From: an uncultured Bacteroidia bacterium | GTDB lineage: Bacteria; Bacteroidota; Bacteroidia; Bacteroidales; UBA932 | Assembly (NCBI GenBank): GCA_902780935.1 | Contig: CACZHP010000018.1 | Coordinates: forward strand, 1-55,365 | Length of the DNA stretch: 55,365 nt | Direction: 5' to 3' | In this document: in pieces, positions 1-9,188 of the stretch | Layout: the number at the start of each line of letters is the position of its first letter | How positions within the stretch are numbered: position 1 is the first letter of the stretch | The notes under the pieces: model-generated | Database searches by the model: none | Told to the model about the DNA's origin: nothing | What the model saw: the letters and a program-made list of their open reading frames with translations, nothing else | Program-made: the position numbers and the translations under genes

Positions 1-63
<63 letters not shown>

Positions 64-65
64 CT

Positions 66-99
66 AAACAGGACAAGTCGCAAGATTTGTCCTGTTTTT
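66..99 (+). terminator. Rho-independent terminator after tRNA-fMet
   Basis: An 11-bp perfect stem (AAACAGGACAA at 66-76 with TTGTCCTGTTT at 87-97) and a 10-nt loop run into a T tract. It lies three bases after the tRNA body. Confidence 0.9.
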
Positions 100-128
100 C
101 ATTTGTGGGTCCACCAAGTTCCTAATAC

Positions 129-158
129 TTGTCACCTCAAAGAAAATTTTTATTTTTG
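129..158 (+). promoter_or_regulatory. Bacteroidota-type promoter for the 225-728 lipoprotein
   Basis: TATTTTTG at 151-158 matches the TAnnTTTG core, with TTG at 129-131 spaced 19 bp upstream. It would give a leader of about 60 nt. Confidence 0.5.
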
Positions 159-224
159 AGGACGCAAAACACATATCTTCGCGTTTATAGTATAGATTGT
201 TTGAGATTAATTCGTTGTTGGGAT

Positions 225-728
225 ATGAAACCACTCAAAATCATACTGTTATTCGCCGGTCTGCTTCTTCTGGTCTGTTGCGAAAAAGAATCCCCTGACA
301 GTTTACACGGCAGGTGGGACCCCGTGTATGCCTCCGGTGTTTTTGAAGATGCTGTTTACTTATACTCTTTTGATGGACCTGTCGATGAGCACGGACAGAT
401 TCTGACGACGCCTGTGGGCAAAAGAAACCCTGATATAGAACATGAGCCGAGTACCATGCTAATTATGGGAATCCGCTTTTTCCGGAATAATGGGGAAGAT
501 GTTTTCACTACTTTCTTCAAGGACTCTCCTCAAAAAGAGATTGGAAAACCACTCAAGTACAAAGTTGAAAGCGGGAAACTCTACCGTGAATTGCCTATGG
601 GTGCATTCATCAACTGTTCTCCCGATGTTCTCAATGAAGGTTCTGGTAAATTTGACGAAGGCGCTCCCATTTCATTCTTGGGTAATGGGCAGGTGAAGAT
701 AGGCGATTTCACTTACAGCAAAAAGTGA
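225..728 (+). CDS. Small lipoprotein of unknown function
   Basis: About 167 residues if translation starts at the ATG at 225. That start gives a clean SPII signal peptide (MKPLK, hydrophobic stretch, lipobox-like LLVCC). The in-frame ATG at 129 would add 32 residues in front of the signal and lies upstream of the promoter core, so it is rejected. The mature part contains HGRWDP, as at the start of small lipocalin-like lipoproteins, but no family is claimed. The frame ends with TGA just before a decayed metallophosphoesterase. It stands alone between a tRNA terminator and opposite-strand glycosidases. Lipoprotein status is fairly sure; the role is unknown. Confidence 0.72.
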   Translation: MKPLKIILLFAGLLLLVCCEKESPDSLHGRWDPVYASGVFEDAVYLYSFDGPVDEHGQILTTPVGKRNPDIEHEPSTMLIMGIRFFRNNGEDVFTTFFKDSPQKEIGKPLKYKVESGKLYRELPMGAFINCSPDVLNEGSGKFDEGAPISFLGNGQVKIGDFTYSKK

Positions 729-754
729 TTGATCGGCAAAGAGAATCAAAGCCG

Positions 755-1103
755 ATTTACAATTATATTCGCAATAAAGACAATCAGAAAACGATCGCTG
801 CCCTTGGTTTTGCCTTTTGTGTCGCTCTGACCGCTTACGGATACGTTGATTCTCAATAGTTTGTGAGGAATGTCCACCAGTGGAATGTGGACGGGCTGAA
901 GCGGGGCATACTTCATATATGGCAATCACGACAGGCAGCCGGACTCGGGTTACTTAAGCGGACGTACGTATAGTGATGAGCAGCTTGCTGCGGCGATACT
1001 TGACGCAGGTATAGTCATATTGAGGGATGAGTATATAAAGATATCAGATGACCTGGTGCTGCTTGGTAGGGAAGACGCCGCTAAGGACCGAGGAGCACTG
1101 TGA
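755..1103 (+). pseudogene. Decayed metallophosphoesterase (calcineurin-like, membrane-anchored type)
   Basis: This 408-bp stretch between genes has no intact frame but reads as one broken gene. 755-859 encodes a hydrophobic helix (ALGFAFCVALTAYGYV) and ends in TAG. After a one-base shift, 864-898 reads VRNVHQWNVDGLK, like the strand that precedes the catalytic domain. After a further shift and an apparent deletion of the first metal motifs, 900-1103 reads GAYFIYGNHD, the canonical metallophosphatase GNHD motif, then ILDAGIVILRDEYIKI and LVLLGREDAAKDR, typical of this family, ending in TGA at 1101. The C-terminal third is missing. Gene death with at least two frame breaks and an internal deletion is seen directly; the family call rests on GNHD and the GRED block. 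Confidence 0.72.
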
Positions 1104-1136
1104 GTGGGATCTAATTATACTCCACCCCGGGGCATC

Positions 1137-2225
1137 TCATTCTAGGCTATTAAAATAGGCAAGTACCGCTTTCAGAGCTTTGGCATCGCTGTTCTTTTGA
1201 TTGTCTTCGTCCTTTCCGTAGTATGCTTTGAGGAAATGCTCTGAACCGGACCAAATAGTGTGGACATAACCCTGGAGCTTGCTTGCGGTGACTTTGGTCG
1301 TTTGCGTGCGGAATTGAATCATATCTTTGACTTGCTGGACAGCGGTAACGGGGTTCTCATAGCCGCAAGATACCACCGGGAAACCTTTTAGAGCAAAGAA
1401 GACTCCGGTGAGATCCGCCCTTCCATAGTGCCAGTCGCAGATGAGGATGTCCTTGGGTATCATGTCAATGGCTCTCCAAGTGTAGTTGTAGCTCGCTTCC
1501 CATTCCCCGATGCCGGTGGTGCGGCCGTCCAGCAGCCGGTCTCCCCAGATCATCATTCGGCGGCCGGAGAGGGCAAGGTGGTCATGGATGGTCCTGATTT
1601 CACCGGCATAAAGCTCAGCCTTGTCCAGCCCATTGCAACGGGGGCATTCCTTTTCCCCTATATAGAATACCTCGTCCATTCCAGCGTGGAACGCATCTGA
1701 TTGGAAGGCGTCGCAAAGCTCGTCCACTACATCGAACACGATCTTATGCACGTCCGGATGGAGAGGACAGTAGCTCTTGCAATACAGTCCCTGCGGGTTA
1801 GGCCAACCCTCGTAATCTTCGGTTTTGACAGAGGGCGTCTCGTCAAATTGCGGGTATTCCCTGAGAAGCGCATTGGTCTCCTTCGCCCACGACTGGTGGC
1901 CGAGAAGGTTGATGTGCGGGACGAGCCGGATACCGTTCTCCCTGCAGACAGAGACTAGCCGGTCAACATCGGCTCGGGACAGCGGATTCTCATCCCTGAG
2001 TTCCGGATGGGACTCGTACGCATATCCCCAATCCACCCTGAGAATCAGCAGGTTCACTTTTGCGGGCACGAGTTCTTCCTTTATGAAGCGGACGAACAAA
2101 TCCATATCTTGCGGAGTAGGGGCCGCTACCGCTAATCCACGTATAGGAAGTTTCTCGTCCAAAGTCTTTGCCTGGGCGCTGAAACCGATGATAATCGCGA
2201 TGAGGATGAGCAATACTCTTTTCAT
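1137..2225 (-). CDS. GH20-like secreted glycoside hydrolase (beta-N-acetylhexosaminidase fold)
   Basis: 362 residues with an N-terminal signal peptide (MKRVLLILIAIIIGFSAQA). The catalytic barrel carries HAGMDEV (His180, Asp184, Glu185), matching the H-x-G-x-D-E motif in which GH20 enzymes place the substrate-polarising Asp and acid Glu. It also has GHQSW and MMIWGDRLL, with conserved Trp as in the GH20 active-site wall. The GH20 N-terminal non-catalytic domain is absent, so it is shorter than typical hexosaminidases. Two cysteines (194, 197) form a CxxC. It lies 28 bp downstream of the beta-helix gene on the same strand, probably one operon. The true substrate may not be GlcNAc. Confidence 0.72.
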   Translation of the reverse strand: MKRVLLILIAIIIGFSAQAKTLDEKLPIRGLAVAAPTPQDMDLFVRFIKEELVPAKVNLLILRVDWGYAYESHPELRDENPLSRADVDRLVSVCRENGIRLVPHINLLGHQSWAKETNALLREYPQFDETPSVKTEDYEGWPNPQGLYCKSYCPLHPDVHKIVFDVVDELCDAFQSDAFHAGMDEVFYIGEKECPRCNGLDKAELYAGEIRTIHDHLALSGRRMMIWGDRLLDGRTTGIGEWEASYNYTWRAIDMIPKDILICDWHYGRADLTGVFFALKGFPVVSCGYENPVTAVQQVKDMIQFRTQTTKVTASKLQGYVHTIWSGSEHFLKAYYGKDEDNQKNSDAKALKAVLAYFNSLE

Positions 2226-2253
2226 ATTCGTGAAATCTTGTTGTGATTAATGA

Positions 2254-3597
2254 TTATTGGACGTATTCCATCTCGAGGACAATCCTAACCGGTTTGAACT
2301 TGGAGGGGCATTGGAACGTGACACTTCCGGATGGAGCGACCTGGACGGGAACCGCGATGGTCTCACCCTTGGAACCGATTAGCGTTGAGATGCCATACTG
2401 GTCTGAGGAAGGAGCGAAGGAGGCCGGGATCGTGGCTATTGTGACAGTACCTTTCACCGTGGATGTGATGTCAGCGTCGATGACGAGCTTGTTAGCCTCG
2501 CTGGCAGGAGTCGAGAACCTTGTGTTGTCTCCCATCACCCCGTAAGAGCGGCGGAACTCCACACCTTCGGCCGCCGTCAAGTTGAATTTACCTACATTCC
2601 CACTTATCCCTGGATTGAAGAAGCAGTGGGATATCTGGATGTGGTGGTCTTCCTCATTACTAATCCTCACGTCAAGCCCACCTGTGTTGAAGCTGGTGCC
2701 TTCGAGGGAGATCGTCGCCTGCTTTGTATATTCAGGCTTCGTGAAGTGGAATATGACCGGTGGGTTGGGGCTGTCGTAACAGCGGGGATTATTGTAATAA
2801 TAACAGCCAATCAGCCTCAGCACTGAAGGCCCGTCGATGACATAGCCTTTTTCCGCGGTATCGCAATATGACTGCTCGAGGTGGGCGAGACCGTCCACCA
2901 GATGTAAGAATACACTACCTTCCACGTTCTTGGAGAGCCAAGAGTGAATCTTATCGAAGAAATTGATGCTGGTCAGCTGGAAAATGGCGGTGTGGGCGTT
3001 GATTATGACGATATTGTCAAAATGGCAATCGCCTGTGTCCATGTAAATTCCATAGCTCTGTGGACCGGTGGTGCAATGGATGTGAGAGTTGGTCACGAAC
3101 ACTTCATATCCTTTAACGACCCTGAACGCCTTCAGTTCGCAATTCCGTACCATCAGGAAGTTGAAGGAGATTTTGCACGCGCGGGGACAATACACTCCAC
3201 CGCTTATCGAATCGCAATCCAGGACAAGGTTGTTCACGACGCTGCTGTGAGCTATCCTGTCTGGGATATCATAGTTGTCGAGGTCTAAGATATGCTCCAT
3301 GGGCTTGATGGCCTTGATGACCGCTCCGCCGAAATCGATCTGGATGTCATTGTCCGTGTGGGCCATGATGGTCTTCGAGACGGCATAAGTCTTTCCTTTA
3401 TGGGAGATCAACTGCCGGTTGTTTGCGAGGCAAAAATCGAAAGCTTTCTGAAGTGCTTCCGTGTCGTCCGTGACTCCATCTCCGACGCAACCGAAAGTCT
3501 CAGGGGTTATTATTTGATCAACAGGTGGGACATCATTAGACGCCAACAGTGTGAGCCCTGCGGAAAGCAGTAAGGCGATTATGGTTAGTTTTCTCAT
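2254..3597 (-). CDS. Secreted right-handed beta-helix protein, pectate-lyase superfamily
   Basis: 447 residues with a signal peptide ending near LLAS. Residues 31-54 (ITPETFGCVGDGVTDDTEAL) match the entry strand and helix of the pectate lyase superfamily domain seen in polygalacturonases and tailspike-like proteins. The middle is rich in short Asn/Ile/Val beta repeats of a parallel helix, and the C-terminal ~100 residues look like a beta sandwich. No GH28 Asp triad was recognised, so lyase, hydrolase and pure binding roles stay open. It is first in a two-gene operon with the GH20-like gene and divergent from the GH31-GH78 fusion, which suggests action on a plant or host glycan. Confidence 0.7.
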   Translation of the reverse strand: MRKLTIIALLLSAGLTLLASNDVPPVDQIITPETFGCVGDGVTDDTEALQKAFDFCLANNRQLISHKGKTYAVSKTIMAHTDNDIQIDFGGAVIKAIKPMEHILDLDNYDIPDRIAHSSVVNNLVLDCDSISGGVYCPRACKISFNFLMVRNCELKAFRVVKGYEVFVTNSHIHCTTGPQSYGIYMDTGDCHFDNIVIINAHTAIFQLTSINFFDKIHSWLSKNVEGSVFLHLVDGLAHLEQSYCDTAEKGYVIDGPSVLRLIGCYYYNNPRCYDSPNPPVIFHFTKPEYTKQATISLEGTSFNTGGLDVRISNEEDHHIQISHCFFNPGISGNVGKFNLTAAEGVEFRRSYGVMGDNTRFSTPASEANKLVIDADITSTVKGTVTIATIPASFAPSSDQYGISTLIGSKGETIAVPVQVAPSGSVTFQCPSKFKPVRIVLEMEYVQ

Positions 3598-3615
3598 GAT
3601 ATTTGTGTCTTGGAT

Positions 3616-3625
3616 GTAAATTTAC
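3616..3625. promoter_or_regulatory. Palindromic candidate promoter shared by two divergent glycosidase genes
   Basis: GTAAATTTAC is a perfect 10-bp palindrome, so both strands read TAAATTTA, one base off TAnnTTTG. It sits 19 nt before the beta-helix start and about 40 nt before the GH31-GH78 start. Confidence 0.3.
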
Positions 3626-3662
3626 TAATTTTATTGGGTTAAAGAAAAGAAACAAGCTCAAA

Positions 3663-6600
3663 ATGAAAGCTTTAAAATGGATGCTGCCCGCCTTGCTGGC
3701 GGTTCTGGCAGGTTCGTGCGCGAAAGTCAATTCCGAGTCGGATATAAATAATATTCCCGTCACCCCGGCGTGGGCGTTAGGGCATATCGTCTGGGAGGAT
3801 GAGTTCAACACTCAGGATGCGGTGAACCGCCTGGTTGACGGATATTTGGAGAGAGGCATTCCGGTCAACGGAGTCATTATCGACAGCCCTTGGACCACCA
3901 GTTATAATAATTTCACCTGGGACACAAACCTTTATCCAGATCCAAAGGAACTGACTTCCAGCCTTTTGGAAAAAGGTGTCCATTCGATCCTTTGGCTCAC
4001 AGGCTGCGTGAATACTGTGAGCGGCGACTGCCCGGTTGACAAAAGTTCAAATTACGACGAGGCGGTTGAGAAAGGGTATGCCGTCAACGGCGGGAAACCA
4101 TACGATTGGTGGAAAGGGACAGGTGTCCACATTGATTTCACCAATCCGGAGGCCACGGAGTGGTGGTATTCCCAGATTGACAAGATAATGGCCACCGGAG
4201 TGGATGGCTTCAAGGTGGACCAGGGAGAATTGAGCATTCCTGAGCCTGTCGTGACCAGCGTAGGGGAAATGTCCAATAAGGAATACAGGCATTTCTACTA
4301 TGACGCCATGTACGACTATGTGAATAGCCGTCGTCCTGGCATGGGAATGATTCTGGCCAGACCGTATTCATTCCAGGGAGATGCGGATAACGCCAGCAAA
4401 AACAAGCTTAGTCTTGGCTGGTGCGGTGATTTCTCCGGAGAATGGCAGGGTCTTAAAGCCCAGATCAAGAATATTTACACCTCAGCGGAACATGGCTACG
4501 GTGCAGTCGGTACAGAGGTGGGCGGATTCAACGGAGCGGCTCCCGGCAAGGAGCAGCTCATAAGGTACGCACAGTTCGGAGCCCTTACGGCAGGCATGGT
4601 TAACGGAGGTGCCAATAAGCCGTTTGAGAACCATCTCGCATGGTGGCACGGTGAGGAGGCAGGTAAGATTTATCGTGACGTGGTACTTCTCCACAAGAAA
4701 CTTGTCCCGTACATCTTTTCCACAATCGTTGACGCTCATCTGAATGGAGGCACCCTGCTGAGGGATGTTGATTTCGAACAGGAGAGCCACCGTTTGGGAC
4801 CGGATCTTTTCACAAAGGCGATAACTGATTATGACTCACATGTTTCCTTCGTTCTTCCCGAAGGGGACGATTGGATTGAATGGGAATCGGGAGAGTGTCT
4901 TGCCGGAGGCTCGGTTGTCGAGAAGGAATATGCCCTCAATGAGTTCCCGCTTTATGTCCGTGTCGGATCCGTGATTCCGATGGATAAGGGCGATCGTTTT
5001 GATATTCAGATAGTTCCCGGAAAGGATCCCATCGATGTGACCCTTCATCTGCCGGATGGTGACGGGACTTCTTACAGTGATTGCAGGGTGAGGTTCAATC
5101 CTCTGACAGGTAAATCCAAAATCACTGGAAAGACCTCCAAACCTTGCCAAATCGTTGTCAGGGAACCAGAGCCCAGGTGGGAAGCTTCGTGGATAGGGAT
5201 TAATTCTCCAGAAGATGTGCGTACAGGGGACGTCTCGCTTCCGGCGAGGTATCTTCGCACTGAATTCGAGTCTGGTAAAAAGGTCGCTCAAGCGAAGATG
5301 CATATCTGTGGCCTTGGACTGTACGAGGCTTATGTCAATGGCCATAAAATTGGTGGGGCGCAGGTCCTTTCGCCGATTGTCTCCAACTATGATAAGACAG
5401 TGTATTACAACAGTTTCGATGTCACCGGGCTTTTGCGAAAGGGGACCAATGCTGTCGGAGTTATCCTCGGCACGGGGCGTTTCCCCGGGGTCAGGGTCAA
5501 TTGGGACTCGGTCAATAAGACGAAGCATTACGACAAGCAACGTCCTTGTCTTCTTTTCCAGCTTGAGATAAAGTATTCAGACGGCAGTGTCCAGAGGGTT
5601 CTAAGCGGTAAGGATTGGAAAGCCACGGCTGACGGGCCGATACGCTCCAACAATGAATATGACGGCGAGATTTATGACGCAAGGATGGAACTGGGCGGAT
5701 GGCTCGATCCTTCGTTTGACGACAGCACCTGGCATCAGGCTGAGGCGGCCGAGGCTCCTTATGGCAAACTTACTCCGCAGCCAAATCCGAATATTGCGAT
5801 ACAGGACTTTGTCAAGCCGGTGTCTATCAAATCTTTAAGTGAAGGGAGATATATTCTCGACATGGGTCAGAACATGGTCGGATGGCTGCAGGTCAGGGCT
5901 TCAATGAATCGGGGTGACACCCTTAAAATGCGTTTTGCTGAGACCCTTCAGGAGAATGGTGAGCTTTACACCGAAAATCTTCGTACGGCCAAGGCGAGGG
6001 ATTATTACATCGCCAGGGATGATCGGGAGTTTGTCTGGCATCCGTTGTTCGTGTATCATGGATTCAGGTTCGTTGAGGTCAGCGGGCTGTCGTACGAGCC
6101 CTCCCTTGAGGATTTCGAAGGGCAGGTAATATATGACAAGATGGCCACGACCGGTCATTTCGAATGTTCGGATCCTGTTATTAATCAGGTCTATAAGAAC
6201 GCTTTCTGGGGAATCCGGGGCAATTATCGCGGAATGCCTACCGACTGCCCGCAACGGGACGAGCGAATGGGCTGGCTGGGAGACAGGGCGACGGGTTGCT
6301 ACGGTGAGAGCTGGATATTCGATAACCATGCCCTTTACGCCAAATGGCTTGACGACATCGCCACGGAACAGAACGAGGAGGGACAGCTGCCGAGCGTGGC
6401 GCCCAATTTCTGGACCGTGCGTCCCGACAATATGACTTGGCCGGGCCTGTTCATTGACGCTGCCAGGATGCTTTGGCAGCGTTTCGGAGATGAGGAGGTC
6501 ATCGTGAAGCATTATTCGGCGATGAGAAAATGGCTTGCCTACATGAAGGAGAGATACATGGTGGACGGGATCATGACCAAAGACAACTACGGGGACTGGT

Positions 6601-7439
6601 GCATGCCTCCAGAGTCATTGGAAATGATTCATTCCCAGGATCCTACACGAATCACTGCCCCTGCTGTCATAGCCACTCCGTATTATGTCCATTATTGCCA
6701 GGTCATGACGGAACTCGCTCCTGTAGCCGGGTATCCCGGGGATGTGGAGTATTTTGAGGCGGAGAGGAAGGCAAGCACGGAGGCCTTCAACCGAGTCTAT
6801 TATAATCAGCAGGGAGGGTATTACGACAATAATACCGTGACCGCCAACTTGTTGGCGCTTTGGTACGGGCTTGTTCCAAAAGATGAGCAGCCAAGGGTTT
6901 TCGCCTCTTTGGTGGATAAGACCGAGAATGAGTTCGGAGGGCATGTCAGCTCGGGAGTCATTGGCATACAGGTGCTTATGAGGACTCTGACGGAATATGG
7001 CCGTCCGGATCTCGCCCTGAAGATCGCCTCCGACACCACCTATCCCTCCTGGGGATATATGGCCGCCCGCGGGGCTACCACGATCTGGGAGCTCTGGAAT
7101 GGAGACACCGCCGATCCGGCTATGAATTCCGGCAACCATGTAATGCTTCTCGGCGACCTTATCACTTGGGAATATGAATATCTGGCGGGAATACGCCCTC
7201 TCAAGCCAGGATTTGCGGAGATTGAGTTAAGGCCTTATCCTATCTCCGGACTCGAATATGTCGATTGCTCCTACGATTCGGTCCGGGGCAGGATATCCAG
7301 CTCCTGGAAGGTGGAGGACGGAGTCTTCAAATGGGATGTCGAGGTCCCGGAAGGCATTCGCACTGAAGTCTATATCCCCGGCTCCACCACCCCCGAAGTC
7401 ATCACCGGCGGCCATCACCACTTCGAGACCCGGTTGTAA
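3663..7439 (+). CDS. GH31-GH78 fusion lipoprotein (alpha-glycosidase plus alpha-L-rhamnosidase)
   Basis: 1258 residues from the ATG at 3663, chosen because it gives a lipobox (VLAGSC, Cys19). The upstream in-frame ATG at 3603 adds a non-signal stretch. Residues ~35-500 are a GH31 barrel: the nucleophile is Asp186 in DGFKVDQGE, the likely acid/base Asp256 in GDFSGEW, followed by a beta-sandwich. Residues ~505-1258 are a complete GH78: WIGINSPED and the N-terminal lectin-like domain, then GMPTDCPQRDERMGWLGD (Asp861, Asp866/Glu867, Asp874) and GATTIWELWNG with Glu1143, equivalent to the GH78 general acid and base. Each half has normal family length, so this is a true two-enzyme fusion in one frame. 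It probably cleaves rhamnose and an alpha-linked sugar from the same side chain at the cell surface. It converges with an SGNH hydrolase 5 bp away. Confidence 0.88.
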   Translation: MKALKWMLPALLAVLAGSCAKVNSESDINNIPVTPAWALGHIVWEDEFNTQDAVNRLVDGYLERGIPVNGVIIDSPWTTSYNNFTWDTNLYPDPKELTSSLLEKGVHSILWLTGCVNTVSGDCPVDKSSNYDEAVEKGYAVNGGKPYDWWKGTGVHIDFTNPEATEWWYSQIDKIMATGVDGFKVDQGELSIPEPVVTSVGEMSNKEYRHFYYDAMYDYVNSRRPGMGMILARPYSFQGDADNASKNKLSLGWCGDFSGEWQGLKAQIKNIYTSAEHGYGAVGTEVGGFNGAAPGKEQLIRYAQFGALTAGMVNGGANKPFENHLAWWHGEEAGKIYRDVVLLHKKLVPYIFSTIVDAHLNGGTLLRDVDFEQESHRLGPDLFTKAITDYDSHVSFVLPEGDDWIEWESGECLAGGSVVEKEYALNEFPLYVRVGSVIPMDKGDRFDIQIVPGKDPIDVTLHLPDGDGTSYSDCRVRFNPLTGKSKITGKTSKPCQIVVREPEPRWEASWIGINSPEDVRTGDVSLPARYLRTEFESGKKVAQAKMHICGLGLYEAYVNGHKIGGAQVLSPIVSNYDKTVYYNSFDVTGLLRKGTNAVGVILGTGRFPGVRVNWDSVNKTKHYDKQRPCLLFQLEIKYSDGSVQRVLSGKDWKATADGPIRSNNEYDGEIYDARMELGGWLDPSFDDSTWHQAEAAEAPYGKLTPQPNPNIAIQDFVKPVSIKSLSEGRYILDMGQNMVGWLQVRASMNRGDTLKMRFAETLQENGELYTENLRTAKARDYYIARDDREFVWHPLFVYHGFRFVEVSGLSYEPSLEDFEGQVIYDKMATTGHFECSDPVINQVYKNAFWGIRGNYRGMPTDCPQRDERMGWLGDRATGCYGESWIFDNHALYAKWLDDIATEQNEEGQLPSVAPNFWTVRPDNMTWPGLFIDAARMLWQRFGDEEVIVKHYSAMRKWLAYMKERYMVDGIMTKDNYGDWCMPPESLEMIHSQDPTRITAPAVIATPYYVHYCQVMTELAPVAGYPGDVEYFEAERKASTEAFNRVYYNQQGGYYDNNTVTANLLALWYGLVPKDEQPRVFASLVDKTENEFGGHVSSGVIGIQVLMRTLTEYGRPDLALKIASDTTYPSWGYMAARGATTIWELWNGDTADPAMNSGNHVMLLGDLITWEYEYLAGIRPLKPGFAEIELRPYPISGLEYVDCSYDSVRGRISSSWKVEDGVFKWDVEVPEGIRTEVYIPGSTTPEVITGGHHHFETRL

Positions 7440-7444
7440 GGGCT

Positions 7445-8209
7445 TCAGAGGCGGACTTTCTTTTCCCAGAGGTTGGCCATGCGGCGGTGGCCGGCGGGTG
7501 TGGGATGGACTCCGTCCCAGATCCAATAGCAGGGCTCGGGCTCTTTCTCAATGAGTTTCGAGAAGAGTTCATCGAAGGGGACGAGGGTAGCTCCAGTCTC
7601 TGAAGCGAGTTCCCGGACTATTCCGGCAAGACGTGTGACCATCTCTTTCCGCTCGTCGTAATCAACCCGAAGACCGGTTGAGCCTTCCTTGGCCAGGAAC
7701 GGTGTGCAGAGGACCAGTCTCACCGCAGGATTCTGTTCCCTGGTCTTCATAAGCAGGGAGCGGTAGCGCTCTTTCCAAGAGTCAAAGTCAAAGGCGGAAC
7801 GCTCCCCAGGCTTGACATTGAAGTAGTTCCCCATGTCGTTGACACCAATGAGGACCGACACGACATCAGGCTTGAGGTCAAGGACATCTTCCTTCCAACG
7901 TCCTTCCAAGTCGGATAGCTTGTGGCCGCTGAAGCCGCGGTTGAAGAACCGGTAACCCGCCTTGGGTTTCTTGCTCTGGAAATCGGTGGCTACAAGCATC
8001 ATGTAGCTGTGGCCATAAATGTGGTTGAAGTCCGTCTGGCTCCTCTCCGCGGAAGTGGGTTTATACCCGTACACGCAGCCCCAGTTACCGTCTGTGATTG
8101 AGTCTCCTATGAACACGACACGTTTCCCCTGGGCGGCCAGAGAGAAGCAAACAAGGAATATGGCGGCGGCAGCGGCGGCCGCTTTGATTAAAAGAGAGTG
8201 GGTTTTCAT
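7445..8209 (-). CDS. Secreted SGNH/GDSL-family hydrolase
   Basis: 254 residues with an Ala-rich signal peptide. Block I is VVFIGDSITDG (catalytic Ser37), block II RGFSGHKL supplies the Gly, block III is LIGVNDMGN (Asn), and block V is WDGVHPTPAGH (Asp232, His235). All four SGNH positions are present. In glycan islands this family usually removes acetyl esters; that role is inferred from the neighbours, the GH31-GH78 fusion in particular. A TATCTTTA sequence (minus strand, 8214-8221), one base off TAnnTTTG, lies just before the start codon. Confidence 0.83.
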   Translation of the reverse strand: MKTHSLLIKAAAAAAAIFLVCFSLAAQGKRVVFIGDSITDGNWGCVYGYKPTSAERSQTDFNHIYGHSYMMLVATDFQSKKPKAGYRFFNRGFSGHKLSDLEGRWKEDVLDLKPDVVSVLIGVNDMGNYFNVKPGERSAFDFDSWKERYRSLLMKTREQNPAVRLVLCTPFLAKEGSTGLRVDYDERKEMVTRLAGIVRELASETGATLVPFDELFSKLIEKEPEPCYWIWDGVHPTPAGHRRMANLWEKKVRL

Positions 8210-8258
8210 GTCTTAAAGATAGGACATTTTTTGTATATTGTGAAGCTGATTTGTCAAC

Positions 8259-9188
8259 ATGTCTTCAAACAAGTTCGCATACCATCTTCTCGCTCTGGCC
8301 GTCGTGGCGGTCTGGGGAGTGACTTTTGTCTGCACCAAGACCCTGTTAGGGGCGGGGATGGATCCGGCGGGTATTTTCGCTGTGCGTTTCACTCTGGCTT
8401 ATGTAGGGATATGGGTCCTTTGCCTCACAGGAAAGGAGAAGGTCAGGATATTCAGTGACTCACTAAAAGACGAGCTGATGTTCCTTTTCCTAGGTGTCAC
8501 CGGGGGGTCCTTCTACTTCCTGACAGAGAATACCGCCCTGGCGTACGCCCAGGCCAGCAATGTGGCCTTCCTCGTCTGCGTCGCACCCGTCTTCACCGCG
8601 ATTTTCACATTAATCGGACGCAGGTTCCCAGAGGGGCGTTTCGTGGATGGGCTGGAGGATGTCAAGGTCGGTTTTCCCCTTGTGGGCGGCACTGTCCTGG
8701 CTCTTGTCGGGATGGCCATGGTACTCTTTGACGGGTCTTCCCTGGAACTGTCGCTGAAAGGAGACCTGCTGTCAATTGGCGCCGCCTTGTGCTGGGCGCT
8801 TTATAGCATGTTCATGGGTCAGATGACAAAGGATTACGGTGCGCTCATGGCAACGCGGAAAGTATTCTTCTACGGTCTGCTGACCATTATACCTTTCCTC
8901 TCAGGATCCGCAGACTCGTTCTCCCTCTCGATCCTGGGACAGCCGGTTGTCTATCTTAACTTGCTGTTCCTTGGTCTGATAGCCTCCCTGGCATGTTTCG
9001 TGGCGTGGAATGTCGCGATGTCTAAACTTGGCAATGTGACATCCACTAACTATGTTTACCTCAATCCGGTTTTCACACTAATAACAGCCGCTATCATCCT
9101 CGGGGAAAGAATGACTCCGGTGTCCATGATAGGCTCGGTGGCTATCCTGGGCGGGGTGGTCCTTGCCGGGCAGAGGCAGAGGGGCTAA
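8259..9188 (+). CDS. EamA/DMT-family transporter (drug/metabolite exporter type)
   Basis: 309 residues, about ten hydrophobic helices in two EamA repeats (roughly 8-145 and 165-305). The first has AVVAVWGVTFVCTKTLL, the second DLLSIGAALCWALYSMF; both are family signatures. The C-terminal end (SMIGSVAILGGVVLAG) is typical. It probably exports or imports a small metabolite across the inner membrane; substrates of this family cannot be read from sequence. TATATTG at 8234 is a weak promoter match. The stop codon interlocks with that of the convergent GH106 gene (4-nt overlap). Confidence 0.85.
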   Translation: MSSNKFAYHLLALAVVAVWGVTFVCTKTLLGAGMDPAGIFAVRFTLAYVGIWVLCLTGKEKVRIFSDSLKDELMFLFLGVTGGSFYFLTENTALAYAQASNVAFLVCVAPVFTAIFTLIGRRFPEGRFVDGLEDVKVGFPLVGGTVLALVGMAMVLFDGSSLELSLKGDLLSIGAALCWALYSMFMGQMTKDYGALMATRKVFFYGLLTIIPFLSGSADSFSLSILGQPVVYLNLLFLGLIASLACFVAWNVAMSKLGNVTSTNYVYLNPVFTLITAAIILGERMTPVSMIGSVAILGGVVLAGQRQRG

